Positions 1 to 8,500 are shown, numbered from the stretch's first letter. The stretch: DNA of 41,403 bases from Desulfovibrio sp. (GCA_031260965.1 JAISKK010000157.1:1-41403), one strand, 5' to 3'. The notes: a model not told the origin generated them from the sequence alone. Numbers and translations: made by a program.

Positions 1-1
1 C

Positions 2-682
2 GGCATGGGCCGGGTCGTGGCCAGCATCGCCCACGAAATCCGCAATCCCCTTGGGATCATCTCCTCCAGCGCCCAGTTCCTCCTGGACCGCTCCAAAGAC
101 GAAAAGGCCGGTACGAACAAAATCCTCCAGGCCATTTACGACGAGGCCAAACGGCTGACGCGCACCGTCGGCGATTTTCTTGATTACGCCCGCCCCAAAC
201 AACCCAAACAGGACAGTGTGCGGGTGGAAATGCTCCTCAATCAGGCCCTCTCCTTTCTTATGCCGGAGCTGGAAGCCCGCAAGGTGGAAGTGCTGCGCGT
301 CGACGAAGACGACGGCGAATTTTTAGCGATCGGGGACAAAGACCTCCTCTACCGCGCCGTCTACAACATCATCAGCAACGCCATGCAGGCCATGGAGCGG
401 GGCGGCGTCCTGAGCATCTCCCTTAAACGTCTGCCCGCCGACAAAAAAGACAGCGGGAAAATCTCCATCTCCTTCCAGGACTCCGGCCCCGGTTTCCCCA
501 AGGAAAACATGGGCAAACTCCTGGACCCCTTCTTCACCACCAAAGATGACGGGACAGGTCTCGGCCTGCCCATTGTAAACAACATCATCTCCGGCCACGG
601 CGGCAGCCTGGAACTCTTCAACGCCCCGGAGGGCGGCGCGGTCGCGCACGTCACCCTGCCCGGCGTCAAAAGACAGGACTAA
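2..682 (+). CDS. Sensor histidine kinase, C-terminal part (5' end outside window)
   Basis: This is the catalytic half of a two-component sensor kinase, cut by the left edge of the window; the frame is open from base 2. The H-box (SIAHEIRNPLG, phospho-acceptor His about 11 residues in) opens the HisKA dimerisation domain. It is followed by a HATPase_c domain with an N-box (YNIISNAMQAM), a G1 box (DSGPGFP) and a G2 box (GTGLGLPIV). The H-box and ATPase order resemble NtrB/AtoS-type kinases. It ends 26 bases before a sigma-54-dependent response regulator, which is almost certainly its partner. The sensing domain, and so the signal, cannot be seen. Confidence 0.93.
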   Translation, partial: GMGRVVASIAHEIRNPLGIISSSAQFLLDRSKDEKAGTNKILQAIYDEAKRLTRTVGDFLDYARPKQPKQDSVRVEMLLNQALSFLMPELEARKVEVLRVDEDDGEFLAIGDKDLLYRAVYNIISNAMQAMERGGVLSISLKRLPADKKDSGKISISFQDSGPGFPKENMGKLLDPFFTTKDDGTGLGLPIVNNIISGHGGSLELFNAPEGGAVAHVTLPGVKRQD

Positions 683-708
683 AACTCAATCCGCGCACGG
701 GTGACAAT

Positions 709-2091
709 ATGACCGACGACCAATGCCGACTCCTGCTCATTGACGACGAAAAAAACTATCTGCTTATTCTGGAAACCCTGCTCCAGGACGCCGGTTATCC
801 GGTCACCGCCATCAACGATCCGGAAAGCGCCCTGGCCTTTCTGGACGAATCCGAGGTGGACGTGATTATCACGGACATGAAAATGCCCAAATTATCCGGC
901 AAAGATGTCCTGACCAGCGTTAAACGCGATTATCCGCATATCCCGGTTCTGGTCATGACCGCCTTCGGCTCCATAGACAGCGCCGTGGACCTCATGAAAA
1001 TGGGGGCCTTTGATTACATCACCAAACCCTTTTCCAACGACGATCTCCTCCTCTCCATCCGCAAGGCTTCGGAACTGGCCAAGGCGCACCGCCAATACCG
1101 CCTGCTGCACGAGAACCTGGAAGAACGCTACGGACTGCACCGTATCATCGGCATCGGCAAGGGCATCCGCGCTGTTCTGTCCCTAGTGGACAAGGCCGCG
1201 CCCAGCAAAAGCAACGTCCTGATCAGCGGTGAATCCGGCACGGGCAAGGAACTCGTGGCCAGGGCCCTGCATTTCGCCTCCCCGCGCAAGGACGGACCCT
1301 TTATCAGCGTCAACTGCATGGCCTTAAACCCCGGTGTACTGGAAAGCGAACTTTTCGGGCACGAAAAAGGGTCCTTTACCGGGGCCGTCGCCCTGCGCCG
1401 GGGACGTTTTGAACTGGCCAACGGAGGGACGCTCTTTCTGGACGAAATAGGCGAACTCTCCCCCGACTTGCAGGTCAAACTCCTGCGCGTGCTCCAGGAA
1501 CGCAAATTCGAGCGCGTCGGCGGCAGTGGGGAAATAGAGGTGGATATCCGGGTAGTGACGGCCACCAACAAGGACCTGCCGCAGGAAGTGGAAAAAGGCA
1601 ATTTCCGGGAAGATTTGTACTACCGGCTCAACGTCGTTTCCATCCATCTCCCCCCCCTGCGCGAAAGGCGGGAGGATATCCCCCCCCTCCTGGCCCATTT
1701 CATGGGGAAAATCGCCCAGGAAAATAATATCACTCCCAAAAGCATCAGCCCCGAAGCCCTGGAATACCTCTCCGGCTATGAATGGCCGGGCAATATCCGA
1801 CAGCTCGAAAACGTGCTGGAGCGCTGCATGGTTATGGTGAACGGCGAAAACATAAGCGCTGCGGATCTGCCCCCGGAAGTCAAAGATGAAGACGCCCAGC
1901 TCAAAAACGCCCTCGATATGTTGCCCGTCGAAATGAACCTCGCCGACACCCTGGACAGGCTGGAAGCGGCCATCATCCGCCGCGCCCTGGCCCGCGCCGA
2001 CTTCGTCCAGGTCAAGGCCGCCGATTATTTGGGTATTTCCAAAAGCTTGCTGCAGTATAAATTGCGCAAATACAGCATCACCGGACATTGA
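709..2091 (+). CDS. Sigma-54-dependent response regulator (NtrC family)
   Basis: This 460-residue transcription activator has the full NtrC architecture. The receiver domain (about 1-120) has the acidic pocket D12/D13, phospho-acceptor D56 in the motif ITDMKMP, and the conserved lysine in ITKPFS. The AAA+ domain (about 140-380) has Walker A GESGTGKE (174-181) and a Walker B region GGTLFLDEIGE. The C-terminal Fis-type helix-turn-helix contains AADYLGISKSLLQYKLRKY. The sigma-54 contact loop reads GSFTGA (221-226) rather than the usual GAFTGA, a known tolerated variant. It should be phosphorylated by the kinase encoded just upstream and then remodel sigma-54 holoenzyme at distant enhancers. Its target genes cannot be told from the window; the adjacent B12 operon has its own riboswitch and no obvious -24/-12 element. 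Confidence 0.95.
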   Translation: MTDDQCRLLLIDDEKNYLLILETLLQDAGYPVTAINDPESALAFLDESEVDVIITDMKMPKLSGKDVLTSVKRDYPHIPVLVMTAFGSIDSAVDLMKMGAFDYITKPFSNDDLLLSIRKASELAKAHRQYRLLHENLEERYGLHRIIGIGKGIRAVLSLVDKAAPSKSNVLISGESGTGKELVARALHFASPRKDGPFISVNCMALNPGVLESELFGHEKGSFTGAVALRRGRFELANGGTLFLDEIGELSPDLQVKLLRVLQERKFERVGGSGEIEVDIRVVTATNKDLPQEVEKGNFREDLYYRLNVVSIHLPPLRERREDIPPLLAHFMGKIAQENNITPKSISPEALEYLSGYEWPGNIRQLENVLERCMVMVNGENISAADLPPEVKDEDAQLKNALDMLPVEMNLADTLDRLEAAIIRRALARADFVQVKAADYLGISKSLLQYKLRKYSITGH

Positions 2092-2137
2092 TCTGCCCGG
2101 GGGTATTCACGCCGGGGAACGCCGGGTAAACAGGAAC

Positions 2138-2166
2138 TTGACGCCCCCTCCCTTTTCCTGTATCAA
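2138..2166 (+). promoter_or_regulatory. Sigma-70-like promoter of the B12 uptake operon
   Basis: TTGACG (2138-2143) and TATCAA (2161-2166) are separated by exactly 17 bases. The expected start of transcription, about 2173, falls just before the closing stem of the cobalamin riboswitch. The placement makes this the most likely promoter of the leader RNA. Bases 2092-2137 hold nothing else I can identify. Confidence 0.6.
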
Positions 2167-2175
2167 AAAGCCGTC

Positions 2176-2350
2176 AAAGGCGTCTTTCCCCGGAAAGACC
2201 AAAAGGGAAAACGGTGAAAATCCGTTGCGGACCCGCCGCTGTAGCCGGTTAGACCGCCCGCACGGCCATAAGGCCAGCCACTGTTCCATATTATGTAACG
2301 GGAAGGCGCGGGAAAGGTTGCCTGAACCGGAAGCCAGAAGACCTGCCTTT
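2176..2350 (+). promoter_or_regulatory. Cobalamin (AdoCbl-type) riboswitch aptamer
   Basis: The conserved blocks of the cobalamin riboswitch family (RF00174) appear in order: GGGAAAACGGTGAAAATCCG near 2205-2224, a GGACCCGCCGCTGTAGCC block at 2229-2246, GCCAGCCACTG at 2273-2283, GGGAAGGCG near 2300, and the B12 box AAGCCAGAAGACCTGCC at 2331-2347. The closing stem can form between AAAGGC (2176-2181) and GCCTTT (2345-2350). A rho-independent terminator follows, so ligand binding most likely stops transcription ahead of the uptake genes. The downstream genes, a BtuFDC-type ABC importer and a TonB-dependent receptor, fit cobalamin uptake. Confidence 0.93.
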
Positions 2351-2359
2351 GCCATCATG

Positions 2360-2393
2360 ATTTCCGGCTCGTGGTAAGGCCGGGAAATCCGGC
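2360..2393 (+). promoter_or_regulatory. Alternative hairpins of the riboswitch expression platform
   Basis: ATTTCCGGC can pair with GCCGGGAAAT (one bulge), giving a hairpin across about 2360-2388. The right arm can instead form a smaller hairpin, GCCGG-GAAAT-CCGGC. Mutually exclusive pairings just after the aptamer and before the terminator are what a transcriptional switch needs. No folding calculation was possible. Confidence 0.45.
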
Positions 2394-2414
2394 TGCAATA
2401 AATACGGGAATTGC

Positions 2415-2445
2415 GGACTATTCTTTTGGATAGTCCCTTTTTTTT
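2415..2445 (+). terminator. Rho-independent terminator of the B12 riboswitch
   Basis: A perfect 7-bp stem, GGACTAT (2415-2421) with ATAGTCC (2430-2436), encloses an 8-base loop and is followed by C and eight T residues (2438-2445). It lies between the aptamer and the first gene, so it is an attenuator rather than the end of the upstream transcript. Confidence 0.85.
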
Positions 2446-2480
2446 ATGCCGGGTTGCGCTTGGGCGTCATGCAAACTGCC

Positions 2481-2496
2481 CCCGGCTGTTGCCGGG
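2481..2496 (+). promoter_or_regulatory. GC hairpin just upstream of the btuF start
   Basis: CCCGGC-TGTT-GCCGGG is a perfect 6-bp stem with a 4-base loop, ending 9 bases before the preferred ATG at 2506. It occupies the place where a ribosome binding site would lie; no good Shine-Dalgarno is visible. It could lower translation of the first gene, or be a second element of the expression platform. Confidence 0.4.
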
Positions 2497-2505
2497 CCGG
2501 CTGTC

Positions 2506-3417
2506 ATGTCCGGTATGTACAAAGCTCTTTTCATCTTCGCGCTCTGCGCTTTCTTTATATTTACCCTCCTGGCGCACCGCGCTCTGGATCATCTGAGCGC
2601 TGCTCCTCCCCTGCCCGATGTACCGCAACGGATCGTCTCTCTGGCGCCCAGCATCACCGAAACCCTTTACGCGCTCGGCATGGGACCCGGCATAGTCGGA
2701 GTTACCCGGTTCTGCGCCTATCCGGCGGATGTAAAAAGCAAGGCCCGCGTTGCCGGTTTCAGCGATGTCAATTATGAAGCCGTACTCGGACTGACCCCGG
2801 ACATGGTGGTCCTGCCCCTGGACAAGACCGGCAACCGCCTGCAACTGGAACGCCTGGGACTTCCCGTTCTTGCCCTGGACATCCTCTCTATTTCCGGCCT
2901 CATGACCAGCATTGAAACTCTTGGTCAGGTAACGAAGCGCCAGAGGGAAGCGCGTGTCCTGCTTGAGCGTATCCGGGACAGTCTGGATTCCATCAGGGAA
3001 CGGGGCAAAGACAGACCCCGGCCACGGGTTCTGTTTTCCATTATGCATTCCTATCAGGGATTGGGCTATATTACGGAAATTAACGCTGTAGGTCGGGACA
3101 GCTTTTACAACGAAATGATCGAACTTGCCGGCGGCGTCAACGTTTATCAGGGCAGCCTCGACTTTCCCCGTCTCTCGCGTGAAGCCCTGATTTTTCTTAA
3201 TCCCGAAGTCATCATTGACGTTATCCCCACCGCCGAGGATGAGGATGCGATTCGACGCGACTGGGAAAGCCTGAGTTCCGTCAGCGCGATCCGGAATGGG
3301 CGGCTGCATCTTTTTATGGATGCGGCAGACACAGTACCCGGACCGCGCTTTTACCAGACTTTAAGAAAACTTTCCCTTGCGTTCCACCCTGCCGGTATGG
3401 ACAGGGCGGGAAGGTGA
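2506..3417 (+). CDS. btuF: BtuF-like cobalamin-binding protein of an ABC importer
   Basis: This is a periplasmic substrate-binding protein of the FecB/BtuF family (PF01497), 303 residues from the ATG at 2506. The family start of the binding lobe, QRIVSLAPSITETLYALG, is followed by IVGVTRFCAYPADVK and a GFSDVNYEAVLGLTPDMVV block, all typical of B12-binding members. A hydrophobic stretch at about residues 5-23 acts as a signal sequence or, lacking a clear cleavage site, as a membrane anchor. An upstream in-frame ATG at 2446 lies inside the terminator T-run, and the residues it would add do not look like protein; ATG 2515 is also possible. The gene is first in an operon behind a cobalamin riboswitch and overlaps or abuts the ATPase gene. 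Heme or siderophore binding is excluded only by this context. Confidence 0.88.
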   Translation: MSGMYKALFIFALCAFFIFTLLAHRALDHLSAAPPLPDVPQRIVSLAPSITETLYALGMGPGIVGVTRFCAYPADVKSKARVAGFSDVNYEAVLGLTPDMVVLPLDKTGNRLQLERLGLPVLALDILSISGLMTSIETLGQVTKRQREARVLLERIRDSLDSIRERGKDRPRPRVLFSIMHSYQGLGYITEINAVGRDSFYNEMIELAGGVNVYQGSLDFPRLSREALIFLNPEVIIDVIPTAEDEDAIRRDWESLSSVSAIRNGRLHLFMDAADTVPGPRFYQTLRKLSLAFHPAGMDRAGR

Positions 3418-3422
3418 AGACC

Positions 3423-4205
3423 ATGATCCGCTGCGCGCAATTTTCTTTCGCCTTCAAAACGGCGCTTATCCTGCAAGACATCAGCTTCCGGCTGGAGAAA
3501 GGCGCCTGCCTTTCCATAATAGGACCTAACGGAGCCGGCAAATCCACCCTGCTCAAAAGCCTGCTGCGCCTGCATGAATACGGGCAAAGCAGCGGGGCAA
3601 TTTTTGTCGGGGGGCGTCCTTTGCACGCTTACTCCCAACGGGAGCTTGCCAAAAATATCGCCTATGTGCCCCAGGGCGGCGGAACAGGGGCGCTCACACC
3701 GCCCTTTAACGTGGAGGAATTTTTGCGGCTCAGCCGCTACCCCCATGTCTCACGCCCCGGCGCATTCGGGGCAAATGACCGGGAAAAGGTGGAAAAAGCC
3801 CTGCACCTGACCGGGCTTACGAATCTGGCCTCCCGTCCTCTGAACACCCTCTCCGGGGGCGAGCGGCAGAAGGCCTATCTGGCGGCGGCTTTGGCGCAGG
3901 ACGCGCCCGTACTGCTTCTGGATGAACCGACTTCCTTTCTTGACCCCAAACACGCCTCCGAGGTGAACCAGCTCCTGAAAACCCTGAATCGCGAGCAGCA
4001 TTTGACCATGCTTACGGTCACACATGATCTCAATCACCCCCTGGATGCCGGGGGGATGGTTCTGGCCTTGCGCAATGGGCGGCAATTATACTTTGGACCG
4101 GCTGCGGATATTGTGGGACAGGGCATTTTGGAAGCCGCTTTCGGGCACAGTTTTACCTATCTGCCGCATCCGCGTTCCGGCAAAACCGTGGTGCTTCCCG
4201 ATTAG
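3423..4205 (+). CDS. btuD: BtuD/FecE-type ABC ATPase for cobalamin import
   Basis: This cytoplasmic ATPase energises the BtuC-like permease. From the ATG at 3423 it has Walker A GPNGAGKST (34-42), an ABC signature LSGGERQ (from 143), Walker B VLLLDEP (from 163) with catalytic Glu168, and an H-loop TVTHD (His201). About 260 residues is normal for the FecE/BtuD family. The previous stop is TGA 3415-3417. An in-frame GTG at 3414 would overlap it, but GGAAGG placed about 8 bases before ATG 3423 makes the ATG the better start. The tight spacing indicates translational coupling with btuF. Confidence 0.92.
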   Translation: MIRCAQFSFAFKTALILQDISFRLEKGACLSIIGPNGAGKSTLLKSLLRLHEYGQSSGAIFVGGRPLHAYSQRELAKNIAYVPQGGGTGALTPPFNVEEFLRLSRYPHVSRPGAFGANDREKVEKALHLTGLTNLASRPLNTLSGGERQKAYLAAALAQDAPVLLLDEPTSFLDPKHASEVNQLLKTLNREQHLTMLTVTHDLNHPLDAGGMVLALRNGRQLYFGPAADIVGQGILEAAFGHSFTYLPHPRSGKTVVLPD

Positions 4206-4222
4206 CCGCAAGGTAAGGAGAC

Positions 4223-5227
4223 ATGATGCGTCAAGGCTACACCCCGCTTTTTCTGCTCATCGCCGTTTGCGTTGCTCTGGCCTTTTGCAGTCCTTTCTGG
4301 GGGATACAGCTTATCTCTCCCTTCAATATTCTGCAAACGGGCAGCCCGGATGCGGAAGTGTTCTGGCGTCTGCGTCTGCCCCGGACAATCGCCGCCTTTC
4401 TGGCGGGCGCGGGGCTTTCCGTGAGCGGACTGGTTTTTCAGACCATGTTCCGCAATCCCCTGGCAACCCCGTTCACGCTCGGCGTTTCCAGCGGCGCGGC
4501 CTTTGGAGCGTCGGTTTATTTCGCCTACTTCCATGTCGGGGCCGCCATCGGCTTCCTCGGCAGTTTGGGCAGCCTGGGTTTTGCCCTTGGCGGCGGGCTT
4601 GGGTCCATGCTCCTGGTCTATCTTTTAACCCGGGCCAGAGGCGGTTTTTCCACTCCCGTCATGCTGCTTGCCGGGGTGATCATCAACTTTTTCTTCGCCA
4701 GTCTGGTAATGTTCATCCAATACTTGAGCAGCGCTTACGATACCTTGCGCATCATGCACTGGCTGATGGGTTCGCTGACCGATTTGCAAATTGCGCGCCT
4801 CGCGGATCTCTTTTTCATCGTCTTGGCCGGGGCCTGCATCCTTTGGCGTCTGTCCCCGGAGCTGGATCTCCTGAGCGCCGGCGAGGAACTGGCCGCGAGC
4901 CGGGGGGTGGCCATCAGACGCACCAAGCTGCTGGTCTTTGTCATTGCCTCCATGATTGTCGGAGCGGTTGTGTCCCTGGCCGGTCCAATCGGTTTTGTGG
5001 GCATGATGATCCCGCACATTGCCCGTCTCTCCCTTGGACAGAGCCACCGGCTGCTTCTGCCGGCATCCGCGCTGCTCGGAGGCGTCTTTCTGATCCTCTG
5101 TGACCTCGCCGCGCGGCTTGTTCTCGCGCCTGCGGAACTTCCTGTCGGCATCATCACCGCCCTGATCGGCGGACCATTCTTTTTATGGACGCTCTTTCGG
5201 GCCAACAGACAGGGTGAAATGGTCTGA
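4223..5227 (+). CDS. btuC: BtuC/FecCD-type ABC permease for cobalamin import
   Basis: This inner-membrane permease of the FecCD family (PF01032) has 334 residues and about ten hydrophobic segments. Family landmarks are LRLPRTIAAFLAGAGLSVSG near the N terminus, FRNPLATPFTLGVSSGAAFG, and the cytoplasmic coupling region GPIGFVGMMIPHIARL. AAGGAG lies 3 bases before ATG 4223; ATG 4226 follows immediately, with better spacing, and could equally be used. It is third in the riboswitch-controlled operon, after the binding protein and ATPase, and completes an ABC importer. The substrate is taken from the riboswitch. Confidence 0.93.
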   Translation: MMRQGYTPLFLLIAVCVALAFCSPFWGIQLISPFNILQTGSPDAEVFWRLRLPRTIAAFLAGAGLSVSGLVFQTMFRNPLATPFTLGVSSGAAFGASVYFAYFHVGAAIGFLGSLGSLGFALGGGLGSMLLVYLLTRARGGFSTPVMLLAGVIINFFFASLVMFIQYLSSAYDTLRIMHWLMGSLTDLQIARLADLFFIVLAGACILWRLSPELDLLSAGEELAASRGVAIRRTKLLVFVIASMIVGAVVSLAGPIGFVGMMIPHIARLSLGQSHRLLLPASALLGGVFLILCDLAARLVLAPAELPVGIITALIGGPFFLWTLFRANRQGEMV

Positions 5228-5281
5228 ATTGTGCGAAAAGGCAAAGAATTTCCCAACCGTCTTACCCAAGGATGAAAAAAA

Positions 5282-7339
5282 ATGACTAAAACTCTTGCGG
5301 TTATTGCGATCTTCGCCCTTTTCGCGGGAAACGCCTCCCCCGCCTTCGCGCAGGAATCTGAAGGAGCGCAAGCAGAAAAAGCGCAGGCAAAGACCAGAAC
5401 CCTGGAAACAATAGTAGTGACCGCCGGACGGGTCGAGGAAAAGGCGAAAAACGTCACCCAGTCCGTAACGGTCATTTCCCGTGCGGAAATCGAAAAGAAC
5501 CAGCAATCCGACCTGGGGACACTGCTCCGCAACCAGGGTATGCAGGTGCGCGCCTATGCTCCGGGGGGGAGCTCGTCCCAACTGCTCATTCGCGGTATGC
5601 GCACCTCGCTCATGGGTGATGATTCTCAAGGCACCATTCTGATTCTGGTTAACGGTCGCAGAGCCGGCACAGACAACGTGTCTATGATTCCCCTGGTCAA
5701 CGTGGATCGCGTTGAAGTCCTGCGCGGCCCCGCCGCCGTGCAGTATGGTTCCTCGGCCATAGGCGGGGTCGTCAATATCATCACCAGACGGGGAGACAAG
5801 CTGCATGCGGCGGCGGAAGCGGGCCTGTCCAGTTGGGGCGGGGTCAGAACTCTGGGTGAACTGTCCGGATCCGGCTACGGCTTTGACGCTTCCGGCGGCA
5901 TAAGCTGGGTGACCCAGAACGACAGCTACAGAACGGGCAGGGGCAATGACCTTCATACCTATCATAATACGGACATGAATTATAATTTGGCCCAAAACCT
6001 CAATCTGGGCTATACCTTCCTGGAGGAACACCGTATCGGCGTCAATTACCAGAGCGTGAAGCAGGATAATGTCGGCAGTCCGGGCGATATCAACGGTTTG
6101 ACCCCCGATGACCGCATGGACCGCCAAAACTACTCCGTGGATTTCACTTATGAAGGCGGTTACAAGGATGCGGGCCTTACCTGGATGGGACGCTATTTTA
6201 CCGGCGAATACAAATATGACATCAGACAAAGTTATCTTGATTACTTTGGAGGTTATCCAGTTTCCGCAAGAGCTAAAGACAAAAATGAATACCGGGGCGC
6301 CCAGGGACAGTTAACTTTTTCCAATAAATTCCTCAGTCTGACGGGCGGAGTGGACTGGCTTAAAAGCGACAGGTCGCAGTTCAACAGGACTGTCGGTCCC
6401 TTCACCAGCACTTCACTGCACAACGACAACATTATCCAGACCGACCTCGGCCTGTTCGCGCTGGCAAAACTTACCCTCTTTGATAATCTGCTCATCATAA
6501 GCGGCGGCTTACGTCATGATGTCTATGAGTCGGAATATGAGGGATCCAGCAAACACTATTACCGCACCACTCCCTCCGTGGGTCTTGCCGTAAACCCGCT
6601 TGACTGGCTGACCTTGCGCAGCAATTACGCGGAATCCTTCAGCGTGCCCCATACCTTGGCGGTCACGGGCTATTCAGACGCCTACTCCACCTATCTGGGC
6701 AATAAAAATCTGAAGCCGGAAAAGGCCAAAAGCTGGGACATCGGAGCGGAAATCCACCATCAGTCCCTGCATCTGGGCTTGTCCTATTTTATGACAAACT
6801 ATAAAGACAAAATTATTTCGGAAACAATATCATCCTGGCCATCTGTTGTAAGCCAATACGTCAATTTGCCCGGCATCAGCAAATTCCGCGGGATTGAGCT
6901 GGATGCCAGCTACGATGTAGGTGAACTCTTTGACTTGCCTTTTGCCGTCAAGCCCTATGTGAATCTGACCCATCTCTTCAAGTATGACGACCCGGACGGA
7001 GAGAAAGTCATGTTCGTTTCCGCGACGAACATGACTTATGGGATCAATTTCAATCATCCGGACTGGGGCCTGGACGTGGATTTGCGCTTTAATTACATGG
7101 GACGGCAGAAGATTACGGAAACCAAGTGGCCCTCACCGACTAATGGTCAACCCAAATACTTCGGCGGAGACACCACGGCGGATTTGTATGTCAGCAAGGT
7201 CATTCACAAATGGGACGACTATGGCACACTGAGCGTCAAAGGGGAAATCCGCAATATTTTCGACCATGATTATGCGGCTATCGACTATTACCCCATGCCG
7301 GGACGATCTTTTTACATAGGCTTGCGCTATGATTATTAG
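5282..7339 (+). CDS. btuB: TonB-dependent outer-membrane receptor, probable cobalamin transporter
   Basis: This 685-residue outer-membrane beta barrel imports its ligand using TonB energy. It starts with a signal peptide (about 1-23, cleavage after AFA) and has a TonB box LETIVVTAGR at 41-50. A plug domain follows with SVTVISRAEIEK, LRNQGMQVR and the conserved VEVLRGPAAVQYGSSAIGG block. The 22-strand barrel ends in an aromatic terminal strand (SFYIGLRYDY) as needed for BAM recognition. AAGGA sits about 9 bases before ATG 5282. Its position behind the cobalamin riboswitch and next to btuFDC points to a corrinoid receptor. The length is close to that of BtuB and ferric-siderophore receptors, so the sequence alone does not fix the ligand. 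Confidence 0.9.
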   Translation: MTKTLAVIAIFALFAGNASPAFAQESEGAQAEKAQAKTRTLETIVVTAGRVEEKAKNVTQSVTVISRAEIEKNQQSDLGTLLRNQGMQVRAYAPGGSSSQLLIRGMRTSLMGDDSQGTILILVNGRRAGTDNVSMIPLVNVDRVEVLRGPAAVQYGSSAIGGVVNIITRRGDKLHAAAEAGLSSWGGVRTLGELSGSGYGFDASGGISWVTQNDSYRTGRGNDLHTYHNTDMNYNLAQNLNLGYTFLEEHRIGVNYQSVKQDNVGSPGDINGLTPDDRMDRQNYSVDFTYEGGYKDAGLTWMGRYFTGEYKYDIRQSYLDYFGGYPVSARAKDKNEYRGAQGQLTFSNKFLSLTGGVDWLKSDRSQFNRTVGPFTSTSLHNDNIIQTDLGLFALAKLTLFDNLLIISGGLRHDVYESEYEGSSKHYYRTTPSVGLAVNPLDWLTLRSNYAESFSVPHTLAVTGYSDAYSTYLGNKNLKPEKAKSWDIGAEIHHQSLHLGLSYFMTNYKDKIISETISSWPSVVSQYVNLPGISKFRGIELDASYDVGELFDLPFAVKPYVNLTHLFKYDDPDGEKVMFVSATNMTYGINFNHPDWGLDVDLRFNYMGRQKITETKWPSPTNGQPKYFGGDTTADLYVSKVIHKWDDYGTLSVKGEIRNIFDHDYAAIDYYPMPGRSFYIGLRYDY

Positions 7340-7342
7340 GAT

Positions 7343-8122
7343 ATGTCAGGCTTGAGCTTAAGCTTGTCCCTTACGGCAGGCAAAAGCCTGTCTGATCCAA
7401 TCTCGGTACTGGCCGCATTCGCCAGTATCGCTCTGCATGGCGGTCTTATATTCGGAATGGCGGGATTTGCTTCCCCGGACGCCATGCCGGGGGCTTCCGC
7501 TGCAAGGGAAATAAGCATCGTGCTGGCCTCGGCCGGGGCAGCGCAAACCGCGGCAAATCCTTCAGGCACAAGCGCGGAAGCGCAAGCCGCCCCGGATCAA
7601 TTTTCTCTTGAAGATACAAGCCGGGAAAATGCTCCGGAGAATGTGGAAGAATCCGCCCGCCCCCAGGACGCGGACGAAACCGCGCTTCGCCCTGAAAACC
7701 CTGACGGAATATCGCAAAAGCAAAACGCTTTGGCCGCAAAATCCAAACGACCTTCAACTGCCAGCTCACACAGGGCAAACGCGCAGGCGCGTTCCGGCGG
7801 GGATGGTAAAGACGCCCCGGCAAGGGCGACAAGTCCCGCACCCATGGGCAGCGGCTTCAACCCCAAACCCCTGTATCCCGAGCTGGCCCGCAGACGCGGA
7901 CAGGAAGGGCTGGTGCAACTGCGGGCCAACGTCGATGAACAAGGGCAACTGCAAGATCTGGTGGTGCAAAAAAGCAGCGGTTTTCCCCTGCTGGACCAGG
8001 CTGCACTCGACGCTGTCGGTAAATGGAGTTTCCTGCCGGGGCAATATCTTGGCCAAGCGGTCAGCGGAACAGTGCTGGTCCCGATTGAGTTCCGGCTTTC
8101 CGGCCCTGCCGCCAGACATTAG
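7343..8122 (+). CDS. tonB: TonB-family energy transducer dedicated to the adjacent receptor
   Basis: This 259-residue protein has a membrane segment near residues 18-40, an Ala/Pro/Ser/Asp-rich periplasmic spacer of about 120 residues, and a C-terminal TonB_C domain (about 168-258). The domain contains PKPLYPELARRRGQEGLVQL and the SSGFPLLDQAALDAV block. It transmits the ExbBD proton-motive force to the TonB box of the outer-membrane receptor encoded 3 bases upstream, so the two are surely co-translated. No exbB or exbD lies nearby; it must borrow them from elsewhere. The membrane anchor lies deeper than the usual extreme N terminus, so a later start is possible, although ATG 7343 is the only coupled one. 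Confidence 0.88.
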   Translation: MSGLSLSLSLTAGKSLSDPISVLAAFASIALHGGLIFGMAGFASPDAMPGASAAREISIVLASAGAAQTAANPSGTSAEAQAAPDQFSLEDTSRENAPENVEESARPQDADETALRPENPDGISQKQNALAAKSKRPSTASSHRANAQARSGGDGKDAPARATSPAPMGSGFNPKPLYPELARRRGQEGLVQLRANVDEQGQLQDLVVQKSSGFPLLDQAALDAVGKWSFLPGQYLGQAVSGTVLVPIEFRLSGPAARH

Positions 8123-8149
8123 ATAGTGTCTTCAATAGAGGGAAGATTG

Positions 8150-8178
8150 TTGATCAAAAACCAAAAGGTAGTTAGTAT
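8150..8178 (+). promoter_or_regulatory. Putative promoter of the parDE-like operon
   Basis: TTGATC (8150-8155) and TAGTAT (8173-8178) are 17 bases apart in the AT-rich gap between tonB and the antitoxin gene. A Shine-Dalgarno AGGAG (8188-8192) stands 8 bases before ATG 8201. Toxin-antitoxin operons are usually autoregulated, so the antitoxin probably binds here; I see no convincing palindrome. Confidence 0.5.
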
Positions 8179-8200
8179 TGTTTAAATAGGAGAGGCGGCC

Positions 8201-8500
8201 ATGCAAACACAGACATCTTCAACTGCGCTATCGACCAGCATCAAAATACCCGGTGATCTGAAAGGGCGAATACAACGCCTTGCGGAGGTGAGGCAGCGCA
8301 CCCCCCACGCGCTCATGCTGTTAGCCCTGGAAACTTTCGTATCCCGCGAAGAACAACGCGAATCATTACGGCAAGAAGGTATCGCCGCCTGGGAAAAATT
8401 TCAGCGCACCGGACTGCATCTGACAGGGGATGAGGTTCATGGCTGGATTGACCAGATTCGTCAGGGCAAAAAGGCGCCCCTGCCCAAATGTCACGTCTGA
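8201..8500 (+). CDS. ParD-like ribbon-helix-helix antitoxin
   Basis: This 99-residue protein has an N-terminal ribbon-helix-helix fold of the CopG/Arc type. The strand STSIKIPGDLKGRIQRLAE is followed by helices reading RTPHALMLLALETFV. The charged C-terminal half is the expected toxin-wrapping tail. It should bind its own promoter and neutralise the toxin encoded next. The toxin gene starts inside this one (13-base overlap), the usual sign of coupled translation in toxin-antitoxin pairs. AGGAG 8 bases upstream supports the start. Its pairing with a ParE-fold toxin makes ParD the best family name, though sequence identity to named ParD proteins was not measured. Confidence 0.88.
   Translation: MQTQTSSTALSTSIKIPGDLKGRIQRLAEVRQRTPHALMLLALETFVSREEQRESLRQEGIAAWEKFQRTGLHLTGDEVHGWIDQIRQGKKAPLPKCHV

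Noticed and set aside
2107..2358. Short ORFs across the riboswitch region on both strands
   Set aside because: They coincide with the conserved cobalamin aptamer and have no protein-like composition.
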